Origin: Chelativorans sp.
GTDB taxonomy: Bacteria > Pseudomonadota > Alphaproteobacteria > Rhizobiales > Rhizobiaceae
DNA length: 64,000 nt
NCBI RefSeq assembly: GCF_031180965.1
Contig: NZ_JAPSLH010000007.1
Location: forward strand, 121,826-185,825
Reading direction: 5' to 3'
The position numbers were made by a program, and so were the translations under genes. Under the pieces are notes generated by a model, which did not search any database, was not told where the DNA came from, and worked only from the letters and a program-made list of their open reading frames with translations. Shown piece after piece: positions 41,195 through 51,958 of the stretch (its first letter is position 1; every line of letters starts with the position of its first letter).

Positions 41195-42734
41195 ACCGCC
41201 TTCTCCTGAGGCTTCCCAACAGTCCGCGGATGATTTCGCGGCCGAGCGTGGTTCCTACCGAGCGCACCACGGACTTGACGGCAGCTTCCGTGACCGATTG
41301 GCGGCTGGAGCTCCTGGCACGGCCGCGCGAGGCGGGACGGCCGCTCGAGCTTCCGAAATCCGGCAGCGTCCACCCCGATCCGCTCTGCTGCCCGCCTCCC
41401 TGCGCTTCCTGTTCGGCCTGCGCGGCCTTGGCGGCCGTCCGCTTCTGCAGCATCTCGAAGGCCGATTCGCGGTCGACCGTCTGATCATACTGACCGGCCA
41501 TCGGACTTGCCTGCATGATCGAGCGCCGCTCGGCATCAGTGATGGCGCCGAGGCGCGAGGACGGCGGGCGGATGAGCGTCCGCTGCACCATCGAGGGGAC
41601 ACCCTTTTCCTCCAGGGTCGAGACCAGCGCCTCGCCAGTGCCGAGTTGCGTGATCGCCTCAAAGGAATCGAATTCCGGGTTGGGACGGAAGGTCTCGGCG
41701 GCCGTCTTCACCGCCTTCTGCTCCCGCGGCGTATAGGCGCGCAGCGCATGCTGGATGCGGTTGCCGAGCTGCGCCAGCACCGTCTCCGGCACGTCGAGCG
41801 GGTTCTGCGTAACGAAATAGACGCCGACGCCCTTGGATCGGATCAGGCGCACGACCTGCTCCACCCGGTCGATGAGCGCCTTGGGCGCCTCGTCGAAGAG
41901 GAGATGCGCCTCGTCGAAGAAGAAGACCAGATTCGGCTTTTCCGGGTCGCCGACCTCCGGGAGCTCCTCGAACAGTTCCGACAGAAGCCACAGCAGGAAC
42001 GTCGCGTAAAGCCGCGGATTCATCATCAGCTTGTCAGCCGCAAGCACGCTGATCACGCCGCGGCCGTCGCTCGTCGTGCGCATCAGGTCGGCGATGCGCA
42101 GGGCAGGCTCGCCGAAGAAATGCTCGCCGCCCTGCTGCTCCAGGATCAGGAGGGAGCGCTGGATGGCGCCGACGGACTGTTTCGACACATTGCCGTAGCG
42201 CGCGCCGATCTCATCCGCCCGCTCGGCGATGTTCGACAGCAGCGCCTGCAGGTCCTTCATGTCGAGGAGCAACAGGCCCTCCTCGTCGGCGATGCGGAAG
42301 GCGATGTTCATCACGCCTTCCTGCGCTTCCGAGAGGTTCATGAGCCGGGAGAGGAGCAGCGGCCCCATCTCCGAGACCGTGGCGCGGATGGGATGGCCCT
42401 TCTCGCCGAAAAGGTCCCAGAAGACGACCGGGAACTGCTCTGGCTGATAGGGGTCGAGCCGCACATCGGCCGCCCGCTTGACGAGGAAATCCTTCAATTC
42501 GCCCGGCATCGCCACGCCGGAAAGATCGCCCTTGATGTCGGCGGCGAAGACCGGCACGCCGGCCTTGGAGAAGCCTTCGGCAAGGATCTGCAGCGTCACG
42601 GTCTTGCCGGTGCCGGTGGCGCCGGTGACCAGGCCGTGCCGGTTGCCATAGCCGAGCAGCAGCTTTTCCGCCCGCTGATAGCTGTCGTCCTTGTGCCGGC
42701 TCGCACCGATGAAAATGCTATCGTCCGCCGTCAT
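41193..42734 (-). CDS. HerA-like bipolar DNA helicase/ATPase (DUF853)
   Basis: '[39 protein letters not shown]' Walker A, '[17 protein letters not shown]' Walker B. Confidence 0.92.
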   Translation of the reverse strand: MTADDSIFIGASRHKDDSYQRAEKLLLGYGNRHGLVTGATGTGKTVTLQILAEGFSKAGVPVFAADIKGDLSGVAMPGELKDFLVKRAADVRLDPYQPEQFPVVFWDLFGEKGHPIRATVSEMGPLLLSRLMNLSEAQEGVMNIAFRIADEEGLLLLDMKDLQALLSNIAERADEIGARYGNVSKQSVGAIQRSLLILEQQGGEHFFGEPALRIADLMRTTSDGRGVISVLAADKLMMNPRLYATFLLWLLSELFEELPEVGDPEKPNLVFFFDEAHLLFDEAPKALIDRVEQVVRLIRSKGVGVYFVTQNPLDVPETVLAQLGNRIQHALRAYTPREQKAVKTAAETFRPNPEFDSFEAITQLGTGEALVSTLEEKGVPSMVQRTLIRPPSSRLGAITDAERRSIMQASPMAGQYDQTVDRESAFEMLQKRTAAKAAQAEQEAQGGGQQSGSGWTLPDFGSSSGRPASRGRARSSSRQSVTEAAVKSVVRSVGTTLGREIIRGLLGSLRRRR

Positions 42735-42925
42735 GGCCCCTCCTCGTTCTCCGCCGCAGCACCGATCCGGTATAGTCAGAGCGGCATCGCCGCACAACGC
42801 ATTCTTCCGGCAGCTGCACATTCTGCACATCGCCGGAAGAAAAGGATGCGAGGGCGAAACGGCGCATTGCGACAGGCGTGAGGTCATCCTAAACTTGGCC
42901 CGTGGTGCGCAGAAAGGGAGCCTTG

Positions 42926-44365
42926 ATGGATCGCTCGATCCTGAGCAATGCGGATTTCCCCGCTGTCGATCGAGGGCAGTGGCTGGAGCTTGTCGCGAGG
43001 TCACTGGGCAAGGATACCGATTATGAATCCCTGATCCGCCACACGGACGACGGGATCCCTGTCGAGCCGCTCTACGAGCGCAGCTCCAACCCCTCGCCGC
43101 TCGCCCGCCGCGATCCGGCCTCGCCATGGAAGCTCATCCAGCGCATGGACGATCCCGATCCCGTCCGCGCCAATGCTCAAGCAAGGGAGGACCTGGCGCA
43201 GGGGGCGCAGGGCTTGTCGCTGGTCTTTGCCGGCGCGCCCAACGCATTCCGCTATGGCCTTCCGTCGAACCCGGAGGTGCTCGAGACCGCCCTTGCCGAC
43301 CTGCCGCTCAAGGACATCCACCTGCGCATCGACGTCCATCCGCAGAGCCGCGCCTCCGTGGACTGGCTGGTCGACATCCTGACGAAGAAGCGCGCCGATC
43401 CGGCGCGGCTCAACCTCTCCTTCGGCATCGATCCGGCCTCGCTCTTCGCCGGAACGGGCCGGCTGCGCATGTCCATCGAAGCGCTGGAAGCCTCGATGCC
43501 GCCGTCGCTGGCCGGCTATTTCGCTCTCTCGCTGCCGGGAATCCTGCTCGAGGCGGACGGGCGCGTCTTCCACAATGCCGGCGCGACGGAGGCGCAGGAA
43601 CTGGGCATCATGCTCGCCTCCGCCGTCGCGCATCTGAGGATGTTCGAGGAGGCGCGCCAGCCGCTTGTCTATGCGGTCCCGCATATCGGCTTCGCGTTGA
43701 GCGTGGACCAGGACCAGTTCCTGTCCATGGCCAAGATCCGCGCCCTGCGGAAGCTCTGGGCGCGCATGCTGGAGGCGTGCTCCATAGGACCTTCGCCCGC
43801 CACTGTCCACGCAGAGACCTCCTACCGCATGATGACGGCGCGCGATCCGGAAACCAACATCCTGCGCACCACCATCGCCGCCTTCGCGGCCGCCTGCGGC
43901 GGTGCCGATTCCATCTCCGTTCTGCCGCACACCATCACGCACGGCCTGCCGGACGGCTTTGCGCGCCGGCTCGCGCGCAACGCGCAGCTGATCCTTGCCG
44001 GCGAGAGCCGGCTCGACTTCGTCGCCGATCCGGCGGCCGCCTCCGGCGCGATCGAGGCGCTGACGGACAGCCTGTGCGAAAAGGCGTGGGAAGAATTCCG
44101 CCAGATCGAGAAGGAGGGCGGGGTTCTGCGCAGCCTTGCCCACGGGCATATCCAGAGCCGCATCGACGCCGCCCGGGCAAGGCGCCTTGCCGAGTTTCGC
44201 GAGGGCAACCGCAACATCGTCGGCACCACGCTCTACAAGCTCGCACAGGAGCGGCCATTCACGACGCTCTCCGCCGAGCGCCAGCCCATCCCGACCGACG
44301 GCGCGGTGGCCTGCATCCCGCTTGCCGCGGCCCGCATCGACGAGGGCCTTGGAGAGCCCGCATGA
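42926..44365 (+). CDS. mutA: Methylmalonyl-CoA mutase small subunit (MutA-like)
   Basis: Mutase TIM-barrel region '[41 protein letters not shown]', no C-terminal B12 motif; precedes mutB with ATGA overlap. Confidence 0.88.
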   Translation: MDRSILSNADFPAVDRGQWLELVARSLGKDTDYESLIRHTDDGIPVEPLYERSSNPSPLARRDPASPWKLIQRMDDPDPVRANAQAREDLAQGAQGLSLVFAGAPNAFRYGLPSNPEVLETALADLPLKDIHLRIDVHPQSRASVDWLVDILTKKRADPARLNLSFGIDPASLFAGTGRLRMSIEALEASMPPSLAGYFALSLPGILLEADGRVFHNAGATEAQELGIMLASAVAHLRMFEEARQPLVYAVPHIGFALSVDQDQFLSMAKIRALRKLWARMLEACSIGPSPATVHAETSYRMMTARDPETNILRTTIAAFAAACGGADSISVLPHTITHGLPDGFARRLARNAQLILAGESRLDFVADPAAASGAIEALTDSLCEKAWEEFRQIEKEGGVLRSLAHGHIQSRIDAARARRLAEFREGNRNIVGTTLYKLAQERPFTTLSAERQPIPTDGAVACIPLAAARIDEGLGEPA

Positions 44366-46506
44366 TCCCGGACTTTTCCGCCGTCGCCTGGTCGCCGCCG
44401 GCGGGGATCGAGCCCGGCTGGCCGCAAGGCCGCTGGAAGACGCCCGAGGGCATCGCCATCCGCCGCGCCTATGGTGCGGCCGACATCACGGATCTGCCCT
44501 ATCTCGACACCTATCCCGGCCTGCCTCCCTTCATCCGCGGCCCCTACCCCACGATGTATGTCCAGCGGCCCTGGACGATCCGCCAATATGCCGGGTTTTC
44601 GACGGCGGAAGAATCGAACGCCTTCTACCGGCGCAATCTGGCGGCCGGCCAGAAGGGCCTCTCCATCGCCTTCGACCTTGCGACCCATCGCGGCTATGAC
44701 AGCGACCACCCGCGCGTGGCGGGCGATGTCGGCATGGCGGGCGTCGCGATCGATTCCATCCTCGACATGCGCCAGCTCTTCGACGGCATCCCGCTGGGCG
44801 AGATGACGGTTTCGATGACCATGAACGGCGCGGTTCTGCCGATCCTGGCGCTCTATATCGTCGCGGCGGAAGAGCAGGGCGTTGCCCAGGAGGACCTGGC
44901 GGGCACCATTCAGAACGATATTCTGAAGGAGTTCATGGTCCGCAACACCTATATCTATCCGCCAAAACCGTCCATGCGGATCATCTCGGACATCTTCGCC
45001 TACACGGCGGAGCACATGCCGAAATTCAACTCCATCTCGATCTCCGGCTATCACATGCAGGAGGCTGGCGCGACCGCTGATCTGGAGCTTGCCTACACGA
45101 TCGCCGACGGCATCGAATATATCCGCGCGGGTCTCGCCGCGGGCCTCAACATCGACCGCTTCGCGCCACGTCTGTCCTTCTTCTGGGCGATCGGCATGAA
45201 TTTCTTTATGGAAGTGGCGAAGATGCGGGCCGCGCGCCTCATCTGGGCGGCCCTGGTCAAGAAGAATTTTTCGCCGCGGGACGAGCGCTCGCTGGCGCTA
45301 CGCACCCATTGCCAGACCTCCGGGTGGTCCCTCACCGCCCAAGATCCCTACAACAATATCGTCCGCACCATGGTCGAGGCCATGGCGGCGACGCAGGGGC
45401 ACACGCAGTCGCTGCACACCAACTCCTTCGACGAGGCGCTGGCCCTGCCCTCGGACCACTCCGCCCGCATCGCCCGCAACACGCAGCTCGTGCTGCAGGT
45501 CGAGTCCGGCACCACGCGCATCATCGACCCCTGGGGCGGATCGGCCTTCGTCGAGCGCCTCACGCATGACCTTGCCGCCCGCGCGCTCGCCCATATCGAG
45601 GAGGTGGAGAGCCTCGGCGGCATGGCGGCGGCGATCGAAAAAGGCGTGCCGAAGCTGCGCATCGAGGAAGCGGCGGCGCGCACCCAGGCGCATATCGATT
45701 CCGGCGAGCAGCCCGTCATCGGCGTCAACCAGTTCCGTCCCGAGGAGGACGTGACGGTCGATGTGCTGAAGGTGGACAATGCGGAGGTGCGGGCGCGCCA
45801 GCTCTCAAAGCTTCAGCAGCTGAAGGGCACGCGCGACGTGGCGCGGGTGGAGACGGCGTTGGGCGAACTCACCGAGGCGGCGGAGCGCGGCGCCAATCTG
45901 CTCGAATTCGCCATTCGCGCCGCGCGCGCCCAGGCGACGGTGGGCGAGATTTCCTACGCGCTGGAGAAGGTTTTCGGCCGTCACGTAGCCGACATCCGCA
46001 CCATCTCAGGCGTCTACCGGAAGGAAGTGGGCGAGAATGAGGCCGTCCTGCGAGCCGAAAACAAGGTCGCCCTTTTCCGCGAGCGCACCGGCGGCCCGCC
46101 GCGCATCCTCGTCGCCAAGGTCGGCCAGGACGGCCACGACCGGGGCCAGAAAGTCATCGCCACGGCCTTCGGCGACCTCGGTTTCGAGGTGAGTGTCGGG
46201 GCGATGTTCCAGACGCCGGACGAGGTGGCGAGGCTGGCGGACGAGAGGGACGTTCATGTCGTCGGCGTATCCTCGCTCGCCGCGGGGCATCTCACGCTGG
46301 TGCCGGAGCTGAAACAGGCGCTGAGGCGGCTCGGCCGCGACGACATCCTGATCGCAGTCGGCGGCGTCATCCCGCCCGATGATTTCGATGCTCTTCGATC
46401 AGCGGGCGCGGCCGAAATCTTCCCGCCCGGCACCGTGATTGCCGAAGCGGCGGAGCGGCTGGTCGACAGGTTGCTGGATCCCGCGCGAAACCTTTCGGCT
46501 GCATAA
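44362..46506 (+). CDS. mutB: Methylmalonyl-CoA mutase large subunit
   Basis: '[60 protein letters not shown]', B12 motif '[19 protein letters not shown]'. Confidence 0.97.
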   Translation: MIPDFSAVAWSPPAGIEPGWPQGRWKTPEGIAIRRAYGAADITDLPYLDTYPGLPPFIRGPYPTMYVQRPWTIRQYAGFSTAEESNAFYRRNLAAGQKGLSIAFDLATHRGYDSDHPRVAGDVGMAGVAIDSILDMRQLFDGIPLGEMTVSMTMNGAVLPILALYIVAAEEQGVAQEDLAGTIQNDILKEFMVRNTYIYPPKPSMRIISDIFAYTAEHMPKFNSISISGYHMQEAGATADLELAYTIADGIEYIRAGLAAGLNIDRFAPRLSFFWAIGMNFFMEVAKMRAARLIWAALVKKNFSPRDERSLALRTHCQTSGWSLTAQDPYNNIVRTMVEAMAATQGHTQSLHTNSFDEALALPSDHSARIARNTQLVLQVESGTTRIIDPWGGSAFVERLTHDLAARALAHIEEVESLGGMAAAIEKGVPKLRIEEAAARTQAHIDSGEQPVIGVNQFRPEEDVTVDVLKVDNAEVRARQLSKLQQLKGTRDVARVETALGELTEAAERGANLLEFAIRAARAQATVGEISYALEKVFGRHVADIRTISGVYRKEVGENEAVLRAENKVALFRERTGGPPRILVAKVGQDGHDRGQKVIATAFGDLGFEVSVGAMFQTPDEVARLADERDVHVVGVSSLAAGHLTLVPELKQALRRLGRDDILIAVGGVIPPDDFDALRSAGAAEIFPPGTVIAEAAERLVDRLLDPARNLSAA

Positions 46507-46541
46507 AGCGTCTCCCACTTCTCCGTTCCGGTACCCAGCAG

Positions 46542-47531
46542 ATGATCAAAGTCTACACCACCGATGGCGACCGGCTCAGGGGCGCCGAAATAAAGCCGGG
46601 CGAGCCGCTTCCCGAAGGCGCGCTCTGGATCGACCTGCTCAATCCTTCCGCGGAGGAGGACACGACGGTCGAGAAATGGATCGGCGCGCCGATCCCCACC
46701 GACAAGGACATGGTGGAGATCGAAGAATCGAGCCGCTTCTACATGGAAGAAAAGGTTCAGTACCTCACAGCGCCCATCCTGCACGCGGTCAACGAGCATC
46801 GCGTCATCTCGCCAATCTCCTTCATCCTCGCCGGCAAGCGGCTGGTAACGGTTCGCTACAGCGAGCCCAAGGCATTCTCGATTTTCCTCAACCGCGCCAC
46901 CAAGCCGGGAAATGGGCTCGTGGAGGCGGACTGCACCGGGCTGTCGGTCCTGATCGGGTTGCTCGAGGCGATCACCGACCGGCTCGCGGATATCCTCGAA
47001 CACGTCACGGAGGAGATCGAGTCCGCCTCCAACATGATCCTGCACCGCCACCAGCAGCAGCGCCCCATGAGCACGAAGGAGTTCCGGCGCATCCTGACGC
47101 GCATCGGCAGCCAGGGCGCCTTCCTCTCGAAAGTGCGGGAGAGCCTGTCGGGGATAGGCCGGCTCCTCGCCTATGTCATCGCCAATATGGAAAACGGGCC
47201 GCTCCGCGAGGAAGCACGCTCGCGGCTTGCCTCGGTGGAGCGCGACACGCGCTCGCTCGAGAACTATATCGATTTCCTGTCGAACAAGATCACCTTCCTG
47301 CTCGACACCATCGTGGGGCTCATCACGGTGGAGCAGAACGCCATCATCAAGATCTTCTCGGTGGCCGCCGTCGGGCTGATGCCGCCGACGCTCATCGCCT
47401 CGATCTACGGCATGAATTTTCACTTCATGCCGGAACTCGACGAGGTCTGGGGCTATCCCGCGGCTCTGATCGCCATGGTGCTTTCGGCAATCCTGCCGCT
47501 GATCTTCTTCCGCAGGAAGGGCTGGCTCTGA
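46542..47531 (+). CDS. corA: CorA family magnesium transporter
   Basis: C-terminal 'LIASIYGMNFHFMPELDEVWGYPAAL' with the GMN signature. Confidence 0.95.
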   Translation: MIKVYTTDGDRLRGAEIKPGEPLPEGALWIDLLNPSAEEDTTVEKWIGAPIPTDKDMVEIEESSRFYMEEKVQYLTAPILHAVNEHRVISPISFILAGKRLVTVRYSEPKAFSIFLNRATKPGNGLVEADCTGLSVLIGLLEAITDRLADILEHVTEEIESASNMILHRHQQQRPMSTKEFRRILTRIGSQGAFLSKVRESLSGIGRLLAYVIANMENGPLREEARSRLASVERDTRSLENYIDFLSNKITFLLDTIVGLITVEQNAIIKIFSVAAVGLMPPTLIASIYGMNFHFMPELDEVWGYPAALIAMVLSAILPLIFFRRKGWL

Positions 47532-47559
47532 TAGAGTTTGGGCAACCCGGAGGAGAGCG

Positions 47560-47967
47560 ATGAAGATCGACGGGCAGTGCCATTGCGGTCACGTGACCTA
47601 CGAGGCGGAGATCGACCCGGAGCGCGTCCATATCTGTCACTGTGACGACTGCCAGAGGCTCACGGGCTCGCCCTACCGCGTCTCGGTGCAGGCTGCGCGC
47701 AGCGATATTCGCCTCACCGGAAATCCGCCCAGGGTCTATACCAAGACGGGGGAAAGCGGCCGGAAGCGCCGACAGTATTTTTGTCCCGAATGCGGCTCGC
47801 CGGTTTTCGTATGCGGCGAGGATCCCGATCAGGGCGACTGGGGCATCCGCTGGGGCAGCATCAACCAGCGCCGTGGGCTTTCGCCGAAGCGGCAGATGTG
47901 GTGCCGTTCGGCCATCCCGTGGGCGGCCAGCGCGTTTGAGGACCTGCCGCAACGGGAGACCCAGTAG
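47560..47967 (+). CDS. GFA (CENP-V/glutathione-dependent formaldehyde-activating) family protein
   Basis: 'GQCHCGHVTYEAEI', 'CHCDDCQRLTGSPYRVSV', 'FCPECGSPVF'. Confidence 0.92.
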   Translation: MKIDGQCHCGHVTYEAEIDPERVHICHCDDCQRLTGSPYRVSVQAARSDIRLTGNPPRVYTKTGESGRKRRQYFCPECGSPVFVCGEDPDQGDWGIRWGSINQRRGLSPKRQMWCRSAIPWAASAFEDLPQRETQ

Positions 47968-48028
47968 GCGCCTGGGGTTCACAGCGCATCGTCCAGCCGG
48001 CCATCGTCCCCTTGCCGAGTGAACCTCC

Positions 48029-48054
48029 GATGTTATATCATGTGTTATAACATC
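48029..48054. promoter_or_regulatory. Inverted repeat, probable operator of the AbrB/Doc module
   Basis: gatgttata-N8-tataacatc, 9-bp perfect arms, 12 bp upstream of the antitoxin ATG. Confidence 0.65.
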
Positions 48055-48066
48055 TGGAGCAGAGCG

Positions 48067-48297
48067 ATGAACGTCACCATCCGCAGAATAGGCAATTCCG
48101 AAGGCGTGATCCTGCCGAAAGAACTGCTCGACCGGCACAACCTCAAAGCCGGCGACGTGCTGAATGTGCTGGAGGAAGGTCACGAATTGCGCCTTCGCCC
48201 CCTCGCGGACGATCCGGAGGAGTTCGAGCGCAAGATGTCGATCGCTCGGCAACGCATGAAGAAGTATGAGGTGGCTTATCGGGCTTTGGCCAAGTGA
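48067..48297 (+). CDS. AbrB/MazE/SpoVT-family antitoxin
   Basis: 'MNVTIRRIGNSEGVILPKELLDRHNLKAGDVLNV' swapped-hairpin AbrB fold signature. Confidence 0.9.
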   Translation: MNVTIRRIGNSEGVILPKELLDRHNLKAGDVLNVLEEGHELRLRPLADDPEEFERKMSIARQRMKKYEVAYRALAK

Positions 48298-48683
48298 CGG
48301 AGTTCCACAGCCGCGCCTTCGTGGAGGCACTCCATCGGGAGCAGTTGCGGCTCCACGGAGGCGCAGCAGGTCTGCGGGACGAAGGCGCGCTCGAATCCGC
48401 ACTCAGCCGGCCGCTGTACAAAGAAGCTTACGGCCAGCCGGATCTTTGCGAGCTTGCCGCGGCATATCTGTACGGAATCGTGAAAAACCATCCTTTTGTG
48501 GATGGGAACAAGCGGACCGGCTTCGCGGCTGCCGATCTTTTCCTCTATTTCAACGGCCTCAGCCTCGAGGCAAGCCAGGAGGACGTGATCCAGCTCGTCA
48601 CGATGCTCGCCGCAGGCGAGATCGACGAGGAAGGCGCCGCCGCTTTCTTCCGCGACTATACGGTGAGGCGCGAAGAGGAGTAG
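48294..48683 (+). CDS. Death-on-curing (Doc) family toxin
   Basis: Fic/Doc motif 'HPFVDGNKRTGF'; GTG start in a 4-nt GTGA overlap with the antitoxin stop. Confidence 0.9.
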   Translation: MTEFHSRAFVEALHREQLRLHGGAAGLRDEGALESALSRPLYKEAYGQPDLCELAAAYLYGIVKNHPFVDGNKRTGFAAADLFLYFNGLSLEASQEDVIQLVTMLAAGEIDEEGAAAFFRDYTVRREEE

Positions 48684-48721
48684 CGGCACCTATCCTCGTT
48701 TCGGCAGCTACGGGGTACGCG

Positions 48722-50086
48722 ATGAACAGACGCCATCTCCTCAAAGCCAGCGCCGGCTTTGCCGTTCTCGGCCTTGCGGCGCCACGGGCAGCTTTCGGCC
48801 AGGAGGCGCTGTTCCGGTCAATCCGCGGCTCTATCAATGCGGAAGAATTCGGCGTCCGACCCGGTGCCGCCGATGACCAGCGAGACGCCTTCGCAAGAAT
48901 GCTGGAGCGGGCCAGCGCGGAGAACATGCCGATCTTCCTGCCGCCGGGCAACTATATCGTCTCCGATATCGACTTGCCCCCGCGCGTGCGCCTCTTCGGC
49001 GTTGCCGGCGCGAGCCGGATTGTGAATGGCGGCGGCGCGCTCCTCAGCGGCCGGGAGATCGAGCACCTGACCCTCGCGGGGCTGGTGCTCGACGGCGCGC
49101 ATGCGGCTCTTGCCGGCGAGGTCAAGGCACTTCTCGATCTGCGCGGCGCGGAGCATGTCGCCATCAGCGACTGCACCGTCCTCGACAGCGGCGGAAGCGC
49201 CATCCGGCTGGAGCGGGCGGCCGGGCGGGTCGAGAGGACGGATGTCTCTCACGCAGCGGATATCGGCATCCACTCGATCGACGCGACGGGAATCGCGATT
49301 GACGGGAACTCGGTGTCGGACTGCGGCAACGGCGGCATTCTCGTCCACCGCTGGCAGGCGGGCAGCGACGGCTCCATGGTCACGAACAACCGCGTCAGGC
49401 GGGTCAGGGCCGAAAATGGCGGCACGGGACAGCATGGCAACGGCATCAATGTCTATCTCGCCCATGACGTTGCTGTCACCGGCAACCATATCGCCGACTG
49501 CGCCTTCTCCGCCATCCGCTCCAACAGCGGCAGCAATGTGCTGATCGGCGGCAACCATTGCCTCCGCTCGGGCGAAACGGCCATCTACAGCGAATTCTCC
49601 TTCGAGGGGGCGGTGATCGAAGGAAACATCGTCGACGGCGCCGCCAACGGCATTTCCATCGTCAATTTCAACGAGGGCGGGCGAATGGCGACCTGTACCG
49701 GCAACATCGTCCGGAATCTCACCACGGAAGGGCCGTACGAGCCGAGCCCGCCCGGCTTCGGTTGCGGGATCTCCGTCGAGGCGGACAGCACCGTCACCGG
49801 CAATGTCATCGAGAACGCGCCCGCCTGGGCCATGCAGATCGGCTGGGGTCCTTTCCTGCGCAACGTGATCGCGACCGGCAATGTCATCCGCAAGGCGGGC
49901 CTCGGCATCGGCGTCTCCGTGGTCGAGGGCAGCGGCTCGGCGCTCATCACCGACAACATCATCGAAGGCGCCGAGCGCGGCGCCATTGTCGGCCACCGCT
50001 GGGCGGAAGCCGTGACCCGGGATCTGGCGCTGCAGGAGGAAAGCGGCTTTGCCCACCTGACGGTGCGGGGAAACCGCGCCGGCTAG
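48722..50086 (+). CDS. TIGR03808-like Tat-translocated repetitive right-handed beta-helix protein
   Basis: Twin-arginine signal 'NRRHLLKASAGFAVLGLAAPRAAFG' and repeated 'N-x-I/V' beta-helix turns. Confidence 0.85.
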   Translation: MNRRHLLKASAGFAVLGLAAPRAAFGQEALFRSIRGSINAEEFGVRPGAADDQRDAFARMLERASAENMPIFLPPGNYIVSDIDLPPRVRLFGVAGASRIVNGGGALLSGREIEHLTLAGLVLDGAHAALAGEVKALLDLRGAEHVAISDCTVLDSGGSAIRLERAAGRVERTDVSHAADIGIHSIDATGIAIDGNSVSDCGNGGILVHRWQAGSDGSMVTNNRVRRVRAENGGTGQHGNGINVYLAHDVAVTGNHIADCAFSAIRSNSGSNVLIGGNHCLRSGETAIYSEFSFEGAVIEGNIVDGAANGISIVNFNEGGRMATCTGNIVRNLTTEGPYEPSPPGFGCGISVEADSTVTGNVIENAPAWAMQIGWGPFLRNVIATGNVIRKAGLGIGVSVVEGSGSALITDNIIEGAERGAIVGHRWAEAVTRDLALQEESGFAHLTVRGNRAG

Positions 50087-51096
50087 TCCGCGATGGCCAA
50101 GGCGCCAGCGGGGCGCATGAGGCCCACCTCGATCTCCCGCCAGTTCTTCAGCACCGGCCGGGCCATGACGGCAAGCGCCGCCCGCAGCGGATCATCCGCG
50201 GCCAGCAGGAGACGCAGGACGGCGGCCACCATCACCTCCGCCGCCCGCCCTGCCCCGTCGTCGCATTTGAGCGCAATGCCCAGTCCAAGTTCGGGGATAG
50301 CGGCGCAGAACACACCCTCCGCGCCGGTCTTGGTGAAGATGCGCCCCCTCCCGGCCTCCATCATCGCCGTATCGGCCCGCCCGGTGCCGGCCACATAAAA
50401 AGGCTCGGCCATGCAGGCGGAAAGAATCCGCCTGGCGGCGGCCGCCCGCCCGCGTGACAGTCCCGCGCCGGTCGCCATGCGCGCAAAGCCCTGCGCCAAG
50501 TTCTTCAGCGGCACCGCATAGGTGGGGATGGAACAGCCGTCTGTAGCTCGCATGTCGCTGGTGTGCGCGGCCCCGGTCACATCCTCCAGCGCCTCGCGAA
50601 CCATCTCCTGCAACGGATGAGCGTGGCCCACATATCCATGGTGGTCGATGCCCCGATGCACGCAAGTGCAGAGAAACCCGGCATGCTTTCCCGAGCAGTT
50701 GTTGTGGATCTGCCCAGGCTCGCCGCCCGATCGCGCAAGCTCGATGAGGGCCTTGTGTCCCGTCGGCCAATGGGCGCCGCATTCGTAGGCGTCCTCGTCG
50801 AGCCCAGCCTTTGCGAGCATTGTGCGCGCCAACTCGGTATGCGCGGGCTCCCCTGAGTGGGAGGCGCAAGCGAGCGCGATCTCGCGGTTCCCGAAGCCCA
50901 AGGCATCGGCGGCACCGCTTTCAAGAAGCGGCAGCGCCTGGATCGCCTTCACGGCCGAACGGGGAAAGACAGGCCTACCCACATCGCCGATCTCGAGTGC
51001 CAGCCTGCCGTCGGCATCGGCCACGGCTACCGCGCCGCGATGGCGGCTCTCCACCACCCCGCCGCGCAGCACTTCGACCAGCACCGGGTTCGCCAT
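50083..51096 (-). CDS. Asparaginase (Rhizobium etli type II-like)
   Basis: 'NPVLVEVLRGGVVESRHRGAVAVAD', 'CASHSGEPAHTELA', 'NNCSGKHAGFLCTC', 'DGCSIPTYAVPL'. Confidence 0.88.
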   Translation of the reverse strand: MANPVLVEVLRGGVVESRHRGAVAVADADGRLALEIGDVGRPVFPRSAVKAIQALPLLESGAADALGFGNREIALACASHSGEPAHTELARTMLAKAGLDEDAYECGAHWPTGHKALIELARSGGEPGQIHNNCSGKHAGFLCTCVHRGIDHHGYVGHAHPLQEMVREALEDVTGAAHTSDMRATDGCSIPTYAVPLKNLAQGFARMATGAGLSRGRAAAARRILSACMAEPFYVAGTGRADTAMMEAGRGRIFTKTGAEGVFCAAIPELGLGIALKCDDGAGRAAEVMVAAVLRLLLAADDPLRAALAVMARPVLKNWREIEVGLMRPAGALAIAD

Positions 51097-51154
51097 TCTC
51101 TCACCAACTTCTTGCAATCCGATCCGCCGTTGAAGCCACTTAAGATCGAGCGCC

Positions 51155-51958
51155 GTGCGTAAAATCAAGCTCCTCCTCAGCCTTATCCTGGTCCTTTTCC
51201 TGCTGCCGGCCGGCAGCTTCGCCGGTTGGTGGGCGCTGCAGGACCGGCCCGGCTCCTGGCGCGATGCCGAGTGGAGCTCCTCCGGCCTGCTTCCTCCCGC
51301 CACGGAAAGCCGGGAACCTGCCATTTATGTGCTGGCCGCCCGCACCGGCGGGCTGAAGGGCGCGCTCGCCGTCCATACCTGGATCGTGCTCAAGCCGGGG
51401 GGCGCGGACTACGAGCGCTACGACAAAGTGGGATGGGGCAATCCGGTGCGGCGCAACGCCTATCCGCCTGACGGACACTGGTATTCCAACCGCCCGTATG
51501 TGGTGAAGGCGCTTGTCGGCACCGACGCCGAGCGCCTCATCCCGAAGATGCGCGCGGCGATCGAAAGCTATCCCTATGCCGCGCGCGGCGACTATTCCAT
51601 CTGGCCCGGCCCGAATTCCAACTCCTTCGTCGCCCATGTGGTAAGCCAAGTGCCGGAACTCGGCGCGCTGATGCCGCCCAACGCCATCGGCCGCGACTTC
51701 CGGCCCGGCTGGCTGGTCTTCGAGCATGATGCGGACTGGTCGGATTTCCGCCTCTCGCTCGGCGGCTATGCGGGACTCGCGCTTGGCCTCGATCTCGGCC
51801 TCGAGTTCAATTTCCTCGGCCTGGTGGCGGGCCTCGACTTCCTGCATCCGGCGATAAAGCTTCCCGGCCTTGGCCGGATCGATCTGTGGCCGGCGGCCGC
51901 TCAGCCGTCGCGCAGCAAGCCGGAAACGGAAAAGCCGCCATCCACCACGAGCGTGTGA
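51155..51958 (+). CDS. DUF3750 domain-containing protein
   Basis: 'VLAARTGGLKGALAVHTWIVLKPGGADYERYDKVGWGNPVRRNAYPPDGHWYSNRP'; GTG start. Confidence 0.82.
   Translation: MRKIKLLLSLILVLFLLPAGSFAGWWALQDRPGSWRDAEWSSSGLLPPATESREPAIYVLAARTGGLKGALAVHTWIVLKPGGADYERYDKVGWGNPVRRNAYPPDGHWYSNRPYVVKALVGTDAERLIPKMRAAIESYPYAARGDYSIWPGPNSNSFVAHVVSQVPELGALMPPNAIGRDFRPGWLVFEHDADWSDFRLSLGGYAGLALGLDLGLEFNFLGLVAGLDFLHPAIKLPGLGRIDLWPAAAQPSRSKPETEKPPSTTSV

Noticed and set aside
41298-42881. 527-aa plus-strand ORF
   Set aside because: Antisense to the HerA-like ATPase, which carries Walker motifs.
42735-42925. Possible cobalamin riboswitch upstream of mutA (B12 enzyme)
   Set aside because: No recognisable B12-box-like sequence seen; the inverted repeat there is reported separately without riboswitch claim.
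43126-44361. N-terminal extension of the 1126-aa ORF ahead of mutB
   Set aside because: Frame overlaps mutA out of phase; the real mutB start is the ATG at 44362 in an ATGA overlap.
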